Source: Candidatus Iainarchaeum sp. (lineage in GTDB: Archaea; Iainarchaeota; Iainarchaeia; Iainarchaeales; UBA10191). Taken from it: a DNA stretch of 64,000 bases. A model generated the notes under the pieces. The model ran no database searches. It was not told where the DNA came from and saw only the letters and a list, made by a program, of their open reading frames with translations. Made by a program: the position numbers and the translations under genes. Numbering within the stretch: position 1 is the stretch's first letter; each line of letters begins with the position of its first letter. Where the stretch lies: contig JAUSFL010000035.1 in assembly GCA_030649735.1 (NCBI GenBank), forward strand, positions 1 to 64,000. Direction: 5' to 3'. Shown one piece after another: positions 8,066-16,958 of this stretch.

Positions 8066-8350
8066 TTAAAATTTTATTGAAAATTCTTCCATCTGGTTTT
8101 TCTTTGAAGAAAACTTTTTTTCAATCCTTTCCACTCTCGCAAACCCGGCATCCTGCTCTAAAATTTCCAGCAGTGAAAGCAATTCTTTCTTTTCTCCAAA
8201 AGCCTCTAATTCCACAGTCCCGTCCCCGCAATTCTTGACCCATCCGGCAAGTCCCAGTCTTCGTGCGTTTTGCCTTACAAACGCCCTGAATCCAACGCCT
8301 TGCACTCTTCCAAAAGCCTTTGCGAAAACGCAGTTTTCATTATTGCTCAA
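8066..8350 (-). CDS. acylphosphatase
   Basis: FGRVQGVGFRAFVRQNARRLGLAGWVKNCGDGTVELEAFG. Confidence 0.92.
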   Translation of the reverse strand: MSNNENCVFAKAFGRVQGVGFRAFVRQNARRLGLAGWVKNCGDGTVELEAFGEKKELLSLLEILEQDAGFARVERIEKKFSSKKNQMEEFSIKF

Positions 8351-8796
8351 GCTTTCGCCTTCAATTCCTTCAATTTTTCCTCAAGCTCTTCAAGCGAGCT
8401 TACTATTTCAACGCAAGAGTTTGAAATCATCAGGTTCAATTGCTTTTTTTGGTCAAAAATCCTGCTGTCATTCAAAAACCCTATTATTGGAATTCCTTTA
8501 GAATACAAATAACCAATCTCAAAGGCAGTTCCTGAATCAACATCCAGCCCATCAAGCAATGCAACGCAAGCACTGCAGGAATCCATTGCCTTCAAGTCTT
8601 TTTCAAAAAAAGGCCTTGGGGGACAGTCTCTTTTGAAGACTCCGGCGTTCTTGTGCGGCAAATAAGCAATAAAGCCCCCTCCTTCTTCTTCTCCTCCTCT
8701 TCCGGCCTTTTCGCAAACAGCGCCGATTTCTTCAATGTGCTTTCTATGGTATTCAGTGAACAATGGCCCGGCTACATAAACGATTGGCTTTTCCAT
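8347..8796 (-). CDS. nucleoside 2-deoxyribosyltransferase-like protein
   Basis: VYVAGPLF...FFEKDLKAMDSCSACVALLDGLDVDSGTAFEIGYLYSKGIPIIGF. Confidence 0.75.
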   Translation of the reverse strand: MEKPIVYVAGPLFTEYHRKHIEEIGAVCEKAGRGGEEEGGGFIAYLPHKNAGVFKRDCPPRPFFEKDLKAMDSCSACVALLDGLDVDSGTAFEIGYLYSKGIPIIGFLNDSRIFDQKKQLNLMISNSCVEIVSSLEELEEKLKELKAKA

Positions 8797-8845
8797 AACT
8801 TGTCTTGTACCTGTTTGTTTTTTTAATTCTTTCCAGCCTTCAATA

Positions 8846-9439
8846 ATGCACATGCTTAAAGAGATCAGGATTCACGGCCGGGGAGGCCAAGGCGTTGTCA
8901 CAAGCAGCGAGCTTTTGGCAATTGCGGCCTTTAATGACGGAAAGCAATCCCAGGCTTTTCCTAATTTTGGGGTTGAAAGAAGCGGCGCGCCGATTTCAGC
9001 ATTCACCAGAATAAGCAATGAAAAAATTAATTTGCGCCAGCAAATTTACGAGCCTGATTATGTGATTGTTTTAGACTCAAGCCTGCTTTCAACTGTCGAA
9101 GTCACCAAAGGGCTGAAAAACAACGGCCTTTTGATAATAAATTCTGACAAAAAGCCAGAAGAGCTCGGCTTGAAAACAAATGCCAGAATGGTTTCTTTTG
9201 ATGTTTCAAAAAAAGCAATTGAAATTTTGGGAAAGCCATTGGTTAATGTTGCAGTGCTTGGGGCTTTTGCAGCGCTGACAAAAGAAATAACGCTTCCTTC
9301 ATTGCTTAATGCAATAGACCAAGAGTTTGAAAGCAAGAAAGAAATTGCTGAAAAGAACAAAAAGCTTGCGGAAATACTTTACAAAGAAAACATTGCGGTC
9401 GAGAAAGAAAAATCAAGGGCTGGCAAAAATGGCAAATGA
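8846..9439 (+). CDS. porG: pyruvate/2-oxoacid:ferredoxin oxidoreductase gamma subunit
   Basis: IRIHGRGGQGVVTSSELLAIAAF...FPNFGVERSGAPISAFTRI. Confidence 0.9.
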   Translation: MHMLKEIRIHGRGGQGVVTSSELLAIAAFNDGKQSQAFPNFGVERSGAPISAFTRISNEKINLRQQIYEPDYVIVLDSSLLSTVEVTKGLKNNGLLIINSDKKPEELGLKTNARMVSFDVSKKAIEILGKPLVNVAVLGAFAALTKEITLPSLLNAIDQEFESKKEIAEKNKKLAEILYKENIAVEKEKSRAGKNGK

Positions 9440-9707
9440 AAAAAAGAAACTGCCGGTCGGCGCTGTCATTTCAGCAGCTGGAAGCTCTGTTAAGAACAAG
9501 ACTGGCGGCTGGCGCTCTTTCAAGCCAGTGATTGACCAGAAAAAATGTAACAAGTGCAAGCTGTGCTGGATTTACTGCCCTGACAATGCAGTCAAGGTTT
9601 TGAAGGACGGAAGCGTGGAAATTGATTACAATTATTGCAAAGGCTGCAGCATTTGCGCCAACGAGTGCAAAGCCAAGGCCATTACAATGGAACTCGAGAA
9701 AAAGTAA
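9429..9707 (+). CDS. porD: pyruvate:ferredoxin oxidoreductase delta (ferredoxin) subunit
   Basis: GWRSFKPVIDQKKCNKCKLCWIYCPDNAV...CKGCSICANECKAKAI; overlaps the porG stop. Confidence 0.9.
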   Translation: MANEKKKLPVGAVISAAGSSVKNKTGGWRSFKPVIDQKKCNKCKLCWIYCPDNAVKVLKDGSVEIDYNYCKGCSICANECKAKAITMELEKK

Positions 9708-9725
9708 AACGCGGGGTGGTTTTGA

Positions 9726-9956
9726 ATGGTTATTAAAAGCTCTCAGGAAGTCTTTAACGAAAACCTTGTGAAAGGCGAAGAACTGGCAAAAAAACAGGCT
9801 GAAAAGTCAAAAAAAATCAGGGAATTGCGCGAGCAATTAAACCTGGCAATAACTAAAGCAGGCTTTTCGCAGTCAGAGTCTGAAAAATCAAGGTATTCTT
9901 CCCAAGCGCAAGGCCTAAAGCGCCAGATTGACATGCTTCAAAGCATGAGCAAGTGA
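9726..9956 (+). CDS. small coiled-coil hypothetical protein
   Basis: ATG start with GGGGTGG upstream; heptad-like helical content. Confidence 0.5.
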   Translation: MVIKSSQEVFNENLVKGEELAKKQAEKSKKIRELREQLNLAITKAGFSQSESEKSRYSSQAQGLKRQIDMLQSMSK

Positions 9957-9961
9957 TTCAA

Positions 9962-10366
9962 ATGAAAAAAGAAACCATGATTCTTGCAATTTTGATTGGA
10001 AGCATGGTTGCATTAAGCGGATGCATTGAAGCGCTTTTTTCTTCAGGCATATATAATACTCCAGCGAACTGCACTCAATTTGGCGGCAGATTATTGCTTA
10101 AAGATTATTCTATGGCTCAAAATTCAATAAAATTGACAGTGCAGAATGGAAGCTCTGGAGAAATCAGTTCAATAAAAGCTAAGGCTTCAGGATTTGCCGC
10201 GAGAATAAATGGAGTTGAAGACTTGGATTCGCTGCCAAGGTCTGACAATGCTGAAATTGTTTTTTCGGGAAACACTGAAAAGGGAAAGTCTTACTCATTA
10301 ATTGTCAGCTACTCCAGCAATGGGATAAATCATGAAGAAACCACGACTTGCACTGTTGCAAAGTAA
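9962..10366 (+). CDS. putative lipoprotein
   Basis: MKKETMILAILIGSMVALSGCIEA signal with lipobox-like LSGC. Confidence 0.55.
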   Translation: MKKETMILAILIGSMVALSGCIEALFSSGIYNTPANCTQFGGRLLLKDYSMAQNSIKLTVQNGSSGEISSIKAKASGFAARINGVEDLDSLPRSDNAEIVFSGNTEKGKSYSLIVSYSSNGINHEETTTCTVAK

Positions 10367-10369
10367 GGC

Positions 10370-10681
10370 TTGATTATGGAATTCATTTACATAACCTGCA
10401 AAAATCCAAAAGAGGCAGAAAAAATAGCAACAGCCCTGCTTTCAAAAAAACTCATTGGCTGCGCAAACATCCTTCCGTCAGTTTCACTTTACCATTGGAA
10501 GAAAAAGCTCAAAAAGAGAAAAGAAAGCATTTTGATTTGCAAAACTTTTGGGGAAAAATTCTCTGAAATCGAGCGCGTTGTGAAAAAGCTTCACTCTTAC
10601 GAAATTCCATTGATTGCTTCACTCGATGTCGAAGATGTCAATCCAGAATTCAACAAATGGCTTGAGAAAGAAATCCGCTAA
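10370..10681 (+). CDS. cutA: CutA1-family protein
   Basis: FIYITCKNPKEAEKIATALLSKKLIGCANILPSVSLYHWK...SYEIPLIASLDVEDVNPEFNKWL. Confidence 0.88.
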   Translation: MIMEFIYITCKNPKEAEKIATALLSKKLIGCANILPSVSLYHWKKKLKKRKESILICKTFGEKFSEIERVVKKLHSYEIPLIASLDVEDVNPEFNKWLEKEIR

Positions 10682-11418
10682 TTTTCCTTCAATATTATTA
10701 TATTTCCCCTGCCTTTCTTGATTTTCTTCACTTTTCCCTCGCTTTCCAATTCTGCAATCACAAGGCTCAAGTAAGCCTCTCCAAAATGCACTTTCTCCAA
10801 AAGCTCTTTTTGAGTCGCCCTGTTTCCCCTCTCGCGCAATGCCTGCAAGACTTCTTCAGCATTCTTATCCAAGACTTTCGGCTTTGCCTTTGGCGCGCTT
10901 TCTCCAACAGTGCCTGAAACAGTTCCTGCCTTTTGGCCGCTGTTTTTCCAAAAGACCCAAATCATTACAATAATCAACAAAGCCAGTATTCCAGCAAGCA
11001 AAAACCATGAATTGTCCTTTTCGGCAGGCGGCAGTTCTGACTGGTTGACGTCAAAGTTTTCCAATTGATTTCCCAAAAGCTCTTGCTCCAAGTTTTCATC
11101 ATTGGCTGCCGGAAGCATTATCAAATCCAGCCGGTAATTTCCTTCCTTATTTATCCTGATTTTTTCTGAAGATTCCAGGACAAGCATTGAGTTCTCAAAA
11201 TACTTTGCCCTGATTTCAAAATCTCCAAAAGGAAGCTCAAAAGAGTAATTCGCGTCTTTTGAAACAATCTGCTGGCCCGGGGTTGAATTTACTGAAACAA
11301 TCGCGTCTTTTAACAGCTCAAAAGTTTCAGCATTGTAAATGCTTCCAGAAATTGTCGCGCTGCTCGCAAAGCCGGCCGCAAGCATTAAGGCAAAAAGCAA
11401 TAATTTCAGTTCCATCAA
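10678..11418 (-). CDS. membrane-anchored protein with extracytoplasmic carboxypeptidase-regulatory-like domain, one TM and cytoplasmic winged helix
   Basis: Signal peptide, SGSIYNAETFELLKDAIVSVNSTPG, TM WFLLAGILALLIIVMIWVFW, C-terminal EEVLQALRERGNRATQKELLEKVHFGEAYLSLVIAELESEGKVKKIKKGRGNII. Confidence 0.65.
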   Translation of the reverse strand: MMELKLLLFALMLAAGFASSATISGSIYNAETFELLKDAIVSVNSTPGQQIVSKDANYSFELPFGDFEIRAKYFENSMLVLESSEKIRINKEGNYRLDLIMLPAANDENLEQELLGNQLENFDVNQSELPPAEKDNSWFLLAGILALLIIVMIWVFWKNSGQKAGTVSGTVGESAPKAKPKVLDKNAEEVLQALRERGNRATQKELLEKVHFGEAYLSLVIAELESEGKVKKIKKGRGNIIILKEN

Positions 11419-11611
11419 TTAAAACATTGCGGAAAAATGGTTTTAAAACTTTACTAAAGCTTTTCTTTCAAGGAAAGCTACTGGCTTTCCCCCCAATTCG
11501 CCAAAAACCCATTATTTGGGCTTGCTTTTTTTTAGTGAAGAATTGTTTTAAACAACCTGCAATGTTTCTTATTCAACGAACACGCGATTCTGAAAGGAGG
11601 ATTGGTTTCTT

Positions 11612-12523
11612 ATGAAAGCAAACAAAGCAATTATAGTGCTTGCAGCACTCTTGATTTTGCTTTCCTTTAGCGCTTTTGCAATTGCAGAGCCGCAAAAGGA
11701 AAACTTGAGGGAAAAAATCCAGCAAAAAATAGAGAATGCCAAGCAAAATTTTGAAAAGGCGCAAGAGCGCTTTGAAAAGCAAAAAGACAAGTTTGAGGAC
11801 GCCAAAACAAAATGGGTGTCTTTTAAGACTGACTGGCAGTCAGGAAAAAACAAGGACAAGAACAGGCTTTATAATGGCGCAAAAAACTACATTGTGAATG
11901 CCACTGAACGCATGGAAAATTATTTGGAAGTCACAAAAAGAAGGGCGCAAAACATTCAAGACCTGCCTGAAGCAGACTTGAATAGCATTGTGGCGCAAAT
12001 TGACGCTGAAGCCGCAAAATTGGCCTTGTTGAAATCAAAAGTCAATGACGCAAATTCTAATGAGGCAATCAAGGCATTGGTTCCTGAAGTGAATGCGGAG
12101 TGGGATTTAGTAAAGGCTTTTTCCAAGAAAATCACTGGATTGATTTTGTCGGCAAACACGCAAAAAGCAATTGACGCCGCAGAAAAAATCAGCCAAAAAG
12201 CGCAGGACAAAATCAATGAATTGGACGCAAACTCAACAGCAGACTTGAACGCCGCAAAAGCAAGGCTTGCACAATACCAAGCTGACATTAACCTTGCAAT
12301 CCAAAAAAAGCAGGCAGCTGTGGCAAAGTTTCTGCAAATAACAGACTCAAACAACGCGCAGCCGTTGTTCAAGGAAGGCCAAGACTTGCTAAAAGAAGCG
12401 CACAAGGAATTGAGGAATGCGGCGCAAGACTTGAAGGACATAATAAGGGACATTGTGAAGGCTAACAGGCCTGAAAGGCCAAAAGACAGCAATTCAGTCC
12501 GCGACCAGAACGAGCAGGATTAA
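11612..12523 (+). CDS. secreted coiled-coil protein of unknown function
   Basis: Signal peptide (MKANKAIIVLAALLILLSFSAFAIA) and long K/E/A-rich helices; RBS GGAGG at about 11597. Confidence 0.6.
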   Translation: MKANKAIIVLAALLILLSFSAFAIAEPQKENLREKIQQKIENAKQNFEKAQERFEKQKDKFEDAKTKWVSFKTDWQSGKNKDKNRLYNGAKNYIVNATERMENYLEVTKRRAQNIQDLPEADLNSIVAQIDAEAAKLALLKSKVNDANSNEAIKALVPEVNAEWDLVKAFSKKITGLILSANTQKAIDAAEKISQKAQDKINELDANSTADLNAAKARLAQYQADINLAIQKKQAAVAKFLQITDSNNAQPLFKEGQDLLKEAHKELRNAAQDLKDIIRDIVKANRPERPKDSNSVRDQNEQD

Positions 12524-12535
12524 GGAGTTGATTGA

Positions 12536-12886
12536 ATGAAAAAACCAATTCTCTTGATTTTTGGAATCCTGGCTTTTGCAGTATTGCTTTCAGGCTGTTC
12601 TCAAGACCAGCCAAAGCAGCAAAGCGGCTTGGAATCTGACAGCACTGCATTGGACAGCACTTTAAACAGCGCTGACCAGCAGCTTAATGATCCCGGCACT
12701 GACTTGACCGGCATTGTTCCAGTCGATTTGCCTGCTGATGCCGGCATTGCTTCAACCACTGCGCTTGAAGCAGATGCCGCTTCGCTTTCAGCAGACGCAT
12801 CAAGCCTTGACTCATTAAGCACAGAGCTTTCAGACTTTTTAACCCTTGATTCAGTCCAGGCAATTAATCCGGCAGATTTGCAATAA
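12536..12886 (+). CDS. putative lipoprotein
   Basis: LIFGILAFAVLLSGCSQD; Ser/Asp/Ala-rich repeats. Confidence 0.55.
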   Translation: MKKPILLIFGILAFAVLLSGCSQDQPKQQSGLESDSTALDSTLNSADQQLNDPGTDLTGIVPVDLPADAGIASTTALEADAASLSADASSLDSLSTELSDFLTLDSVQAINPADLQ

Positions 12887-12912
12887 TGCCAAAGTACGGC
12901 AATGCTTTGATA

Positions 12913-12965
12913 TTCATCAAAAGGCAACTTTTGATGAAAAATCTGCTTTTTTTCCTTCTTTTTTA
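12913..12965 (+). terminator. perfect 11-bp hairpin followed by a T-rich tract
   Basis: TTCATCAAAAG-GCAA-CTTTTGATGAA then TCTGCTTTTTTTCCTTCTTTTTT, in the gap after 12886. Confidence 0.5.
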
Positions 12966-12993
12966 AAAACTCCAATTGCGTTAGAATAATCAT

Positions 12994-13785
12994 ATGTTCA
13001 AGGCATTGGAAAAGTATTCCGGAGTTTTCAAGATAGAATTAATTGACTTTTTCCAAAGCAAATGGGACGTGATTTTCGGCTTTCTTTTCCTTGGAATAGT
13101 GATTTTTGTATTCTACCAGCTTTGGGCATTGGGTTTTGCGCAAAAGGCAATTCCAGGATACTCGCTTGCAAAACTGGTTTTTTACGTTGCAATTGCAGAA
13201 AGCGTCACGATTTCAACAATCAGGATTTACAAAATCATTGATGACGACTTGAAAAAAGGCCTTTTGACAAATTACCTTTCAAAGCCGGTCAATTATGTCT
13301 TCTTTCAGTTCTCGCGCGCCTTGGGAAAAAGCGCAATCACTTTATTCATCAATCTTGCATTGACTCTTGCATTCTGTTTTTTGCTTTTCGGCTTTTTTCC
13401 ATTCTCTCTCTTGGAATTTGCGGCAGTTATTTTTGCGAGCATTTTTTGCCTTTGCCTTTTGGTTCTTGTCGGGGTTTTTTTCGGGCTTTTGGGATTTTAC
13501 ACTGAAGACAGCTCCGCATTCTATTTTGTTTACAGCAAGGCAATCTACATTTTCGGCGGCCTTGTTTTCCCATTAGACCTTTACCCGCAGTGGCTTAAGT
13601 CAATCTCGGACTTTTTGCCATTCAAGTGGGCTGTTTTTGCCGCTGGAAAGCTTGCAATTTCCTTTTCCACTGACTTTTTTATCGAGGTTTTGCTGATGCA
13701 ATTGTTCTGGATTGCAGTGTTTGCCGGGCTTTGCCTTTTTGTTTTTTCAAGGATTTCAAGGAAGGTTTTCATCAATGGCGGTTGA
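12994..13785 (+). CDS. ABC-2 type transporter permease
   Basis: Six or so TM segments; paired with a second permease. Confidence 0.7.
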   Translation: MFKALEKYSGVFKIELIDFFQSKWDVIFGFLFLGIVIFVFYQLWALGFAQKAIPGYSLAKLVFYVAIAESVTISTIRIYKIIDDDLKKGLLTNYLSKPVNYVFFQFSRALGKSAITLFINLALTLAFCFLLFGFFPFSLLEFAAVIFASIFCLCLLVLVGVFFGLLGFYTEDSSAFYFVYSKAIYIFGGLVFPLDLYPQWLKSISDFLPFKWAVFAAGKLAISFSTDFFIEVLLMQLFWIAVFAGLCLFVFSRISRKVFINGG

Positions 13786-13797
13786 GGTTGGATTAAG

Positions 13798-14583
13798 ATG
13801 CTGAAAACTTTGGATTTTGTGCTTTGTGCCTGGAAGCTCCAGTTCAAGACTTTGTTTGAGTACAAGAAAAGCTTCGCAATTTCAGCAATCACAATGGTAG
13901 TGAATGACTTTTTCATGGTTTTCTTCTGGTATGTTTTCTTCAATGTAATGCCAAAGATTGCTGGCTGGGGCTTGAATGAAACAATCCTTTTGGTTGGGTT
14001 TACAGCAACTGCCTTTGGAGTTTATGCATTGCTTTTTGCGGGAGCGAGAAACTTCAACGAGTTTGTCGCAAACGGAGAACTGGATTTTTTCCTTTTGAAG
14101 CCAAAAAACATCCTGCTGCACGTCTGTGTCTCAAAAACAGACATTTCCGCCGCCGGAGAGTTTGTTTTTGGCTGGATTTGCCTTTTGATTTCCGGCTATT
14201 TCAGCCTTGGAAACTTCATTTTGTTCAATGCATTTGCTTTTTTGAGCGGAATAATTTTTGTCTTCACTTTCATCCTGATAAGCCTGCCCGCGTTCTTCAT
14301 TCCAAAAACTGACGTTTTATACCACAACTTGTGGAATTCCACAATTCATTTTGCGACATACCCGACAGACTTCTTTTCAGGCTTTGTAAAGTTCATTCTG
14401 GTCTTTATTATTCCGGCATTTTTCATTACCACTCTTCCAGTCCAGACACTGACTCATTTTTCCTGGATGAGCGTCTTAATTTTGTTTGCTTTCGCAATTG
14501 TTTTTGGATTTACAGTAAGCTTTTTGTTCAAGTTGTGCCTTAAAAGATACGAGTCCGGCAATTCAATTGCATTGAGAACTTGA
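13798..14583 (+). CDS. ABC-2 type transporter permease
   Basis: Multi-TM; LDFFLLKPKNILLHV typical of ABC-2/DUF990-like permeases. Confidence 0.72.
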   Translation: MLKTLDFVLCAWKLQFKTLFEYKKSFAISAITMVVNDFFMVFFWYVFFNVMPKIAGWGLNETILLVGFTATAFGVYALLFAGARNFNEFVANGELDFFLLKPKNILLHVCVSKTDISAAGEFVFGWICLLISGYFSLGNFILFNAFAFLSGIIFVFTFILISLPAFFIPKTDVLYHNLWNSTIHFATYPTDFFSGFVKFILVFIIPAFFITTLPVQTLTHFSWMSVLILFAFAIVFGFTVSFLFKLCLKRYESGNSIALRT

Positions 14584-14592
14584 GGTGGGAGA

Positions 14593-14907
14593 ATGGGTTT
14601 TAAGAAAGCGCAAAAAGACGTTGAAGAATGGGTTTCGCAATACACTGAAGGCTATTGGCCGCCCTTGGCAATAATTTCAAGGCTTACTGAAGAGACAGGC
14701 GAGCTTGCTCGCGAAGTGAACCATCGCTTTGGTCCCAAAAAGAAAAAATCCACTGAAGAAAATGCCGAAGTCGCTGACGAAATCGCTGATGTGATTTTCA
14801 CCTTGTGCTGCCTTGCAAACTCTCAAGGAATTGACCTTGATGAGGCTTGGGAAAAAATGATGCAAAAATTAAGGACCCGCGACGACAAAAGGTTTGAAAA
14901 AAAGTGA
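14593..14907 (+). CDS. MazG-like nucleotide pyrophosphohydrolase
   Basis: RLTEETGELAREVNHRFG...EVADEIADVIFTLCCLANSQGIDLDEAW. Confidence 0.85.
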   Translation: MGFKKAQKDVEEWVSQYTEGYWPPLAIISRLTEETGELAREVNHRFGPKKKKSTEENAEVADEIADVIFTLCCLANSQGIDLDEAWEKMMQKLRTRDDKRFEKK

Positions 14908-15897
14908 TTACTTTCTTTTGTAAATTTCTTCAATGATTTCCTCAACTGGCGGATCAGAGATTGTGATGTCTTCGATTCCCTCAAGCTTTGCGACTTCTTT
15001 CAAGAATTCCTTGATTGGCTTTTTCTTGCAGTCAACCTCTAGCTTGAATCCCAAGTCGTCCTTGGATTTTCTCAAGACCTTGCAGTTCTTGATTTTAAAA
15101 TCCTGCACTTTGTCCTCAAAAAGCACGCTCACGACTTTCTTGTTCAAGTAATTCCTTTTCAGCTCAGTGACTGAATTGTCATAAATTGTCTTTCCATGGT
15201 TGATTATCATTATTCTCTTGCAAAGGCTTTCAATGTCTGAAACATCATGCGATGTCAAAAAAATTGTTGTTCCTTCCTCTCGGTTCAATCTTTTGATTTC
15301 TTCGCGAAACTTGCGTTTGGCAATCAAGTCAAGGCCAATTGTCGGCTCGTCCAAGAACAATATTTCCGGATTGTGCAATAGCGATGCAATCAATTCGCAT
15401 TTCATTCTTTGCCCCAAGCTCAATTTTCTCACTGGCTGGTTGACGAATTCTTTCGCTTCCATTCTTTCAATCAATTCATCCCGACGCTTTTCAAATTGGG
15501 CTTTTGGGAGCTCGTAAATTTTTCCCATGAGCTCGAAAGAGTCCATTGCGGGCAAGTGCATCCATAACTGGCTTTTCTGTCCGAACACTGTCCCAATCTT
15601 GAAAGCGAGCTTTTGTCTTTGCTTCCACGGGTCAAAGCCAGCCACGCTTGCGCTTCCGCCGGATGGAGTTAAAATTCCAGTGAGCATTTTAATCGTTGTT
15701 GACTTTCCAGCGCCATTAGGCCCGATGAACGCGAGCATTTCCCCGCCTTCAACTTCAAAGCTTACTTTGTTGACTGCGTGAATTTTTTTCTTTTCAGAAC
15801 TCACAAGCGCTTTTAACGCGCCCGCAAGGCCCGGCTTTCTTTCACTAAACTCAAAGTCTTTGGAAAGTCCGCTGACTGTGATGATTGGCTCGCTCAT
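14908..15897 (-). CDS. ABC transporter ATP-binding protein
   Basis: Walker A GPNGAGKSTT, signature LSLGQRMKCE, Walker B ILFLDEPTIGLD. Confidence 0.92.
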   Translation of the reverse strand: MSEPIITVSGLSKDFEFSERKPGLAGALKALVSSEKKKIHAVNKVSFEVEGGEMLAFIGPNGAGKSTTIKMLTGILTPSGGSASVAGFDPWKQRQKLAFKIGTVFGQKSQLWMHLPAMDSFELMGKIYELPKAQFEKRRDELIERMEAKEFVNQPVRKLSLGQRMKCELIASLLHNPEILFLDEPTIGLDLIAKRKFREEIKRLNREEGTTIFLTSHDVSDIESLCKRIMIINHGKTIYDNSVTELKRNYLNKKVVSVLFEDKVQDFKIKNCKVLRKSKDDLGFKLEVDCKKKPIKEFLKEVAKLEGIEDITISDPPVEEIIEEIYKRK

Positions 15898-15965
15898 GCT
15901 AGAATCACGCGCTGGCAGAATTTAAAATTGCTGTTTTAAAAGAACTGAAAAGCCCAAAACCTGAT

Positions 15966-16526
15966 TTAATTCTTGACTTCTTTGATTTTTTCAAAAAGCC
16001 TTTCGAATTTTATGTAGCCTGATTTTTTGTTGAAGTGGCCAGCGCCTTTAACTATGATAAATTCCGCGCCGAGCTTTTCAGCCAATTCCTTGCCTTTTGC
16101 CAGTGGGACAAAAGGGTCGTTGTCTGAATGGAACACTACAAATTTTCTGCAGTTCTCTCGGATTTTCTTCCAATCGAACTCCCGCTCTGCAAAGCTGGCA
16201 TTCAATTTATCCAATTCAGAGTCTCCCAATTTTCCAATAAATCCAGAAATCAGGAATGCTGCCTGGATTTGCTTCGGGCTTTGCTCTAAAAGAGAAAGTA
16301 TGAAAGCGCAGCCAATGCTGTGCCCGATGATTATTGAGTTTTCATTCAATTCTCTTTCAAAGTCTTCAAAGCGTTTCATCCAGTTTTCCAGGCTTTGGCC
16401 TTCAGGCGTTGGAAATTCAGGCACAAAAACCTTGTTGTGCTCTTTAGTCAGCTGTGCCTTAAGCCAGGGAAACCAGTTTTCTTGAGGGTTTCCGAAAGCC
16501 CCGTGAATTATGAAAAAATTAGTCAT
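15966..16526 (-). CDS. RBBP9/YdeN-like alpha/beta hydrolase
   Basis: FIIHGAFGNPQENWFPWL, IGHSIGCAFIL, SDNDPFVP, GAGHFN. Confidence 0.82.
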   Translation of the reverse strand: MTNFFIIHGAFGNPQENWFPWLKAQLTKEHNKVFVPEFPTPEGQSLENWMKRFEDFERELNENSIIIGHSIGCAFILSLLEQSPKQIQAAFLISGFIGKLGDSELDKLNASFAEREFDWKKIRENCRKFVVFHSDNDPFVPLAKGKELAEKLGAEFIIVKGAGHFNKKSGYIKFERLFEKIKEVKN

Positions 16527-16539
16527 AAGCTAAATTAGG

Positions 16540-16863
16540 TTAGTAAAGTATCTTATCCACTTCTTTTTCGATTAAAGAATCAAGGATTGCCGTGGTTTCA
16601 AAATCAAGGCTGCTTTTCCTGCGCACGAATTCTTTTTCTTCCCCGCGCACTACTCCATCAATGTATCTTCCGATAGAATTCCAGGGAACTCCGGGAAAAC
16701 TCATTTTCTCGGCTTTTTTGCGCGAATTGAAAACCACTGTTGCCCTGCCTTGGCCTGAAAGGCTTTTCAATTGCTTTTCAAGCGGCATTTTGACTGTTTC
16801 CGCGGGCTTTTCCAAATCCTGCCTTGGAGCATCAGTCCTTTTCAAAAAATCAAGCATTCCCAT
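16540..16863 (-). CDS. hypothetical protein
   Basis: Coding-length ORF in otherwise uncovered minus-strand space. Confidence 0.45.
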   Translation of the reverse strand: MGMLDFLKRTDAPRQDLEKPAETVKMPLEKQLKSLSGQGRATVVFNSRKKAEKMSFPGVPWNSIGRYIDGVVRGEEKEFVRRKSSLDFETTAILDSLIEKEVDKILY

Positions 16864-16958
16864 TTCATTTCACACAGAGTATTATAGCAAAAACTAATAT
16901 TTAAACATTATTTGAGAGCTTTAAAAACTGTCTTTTCATTCTTCATCCATTAACCGCA

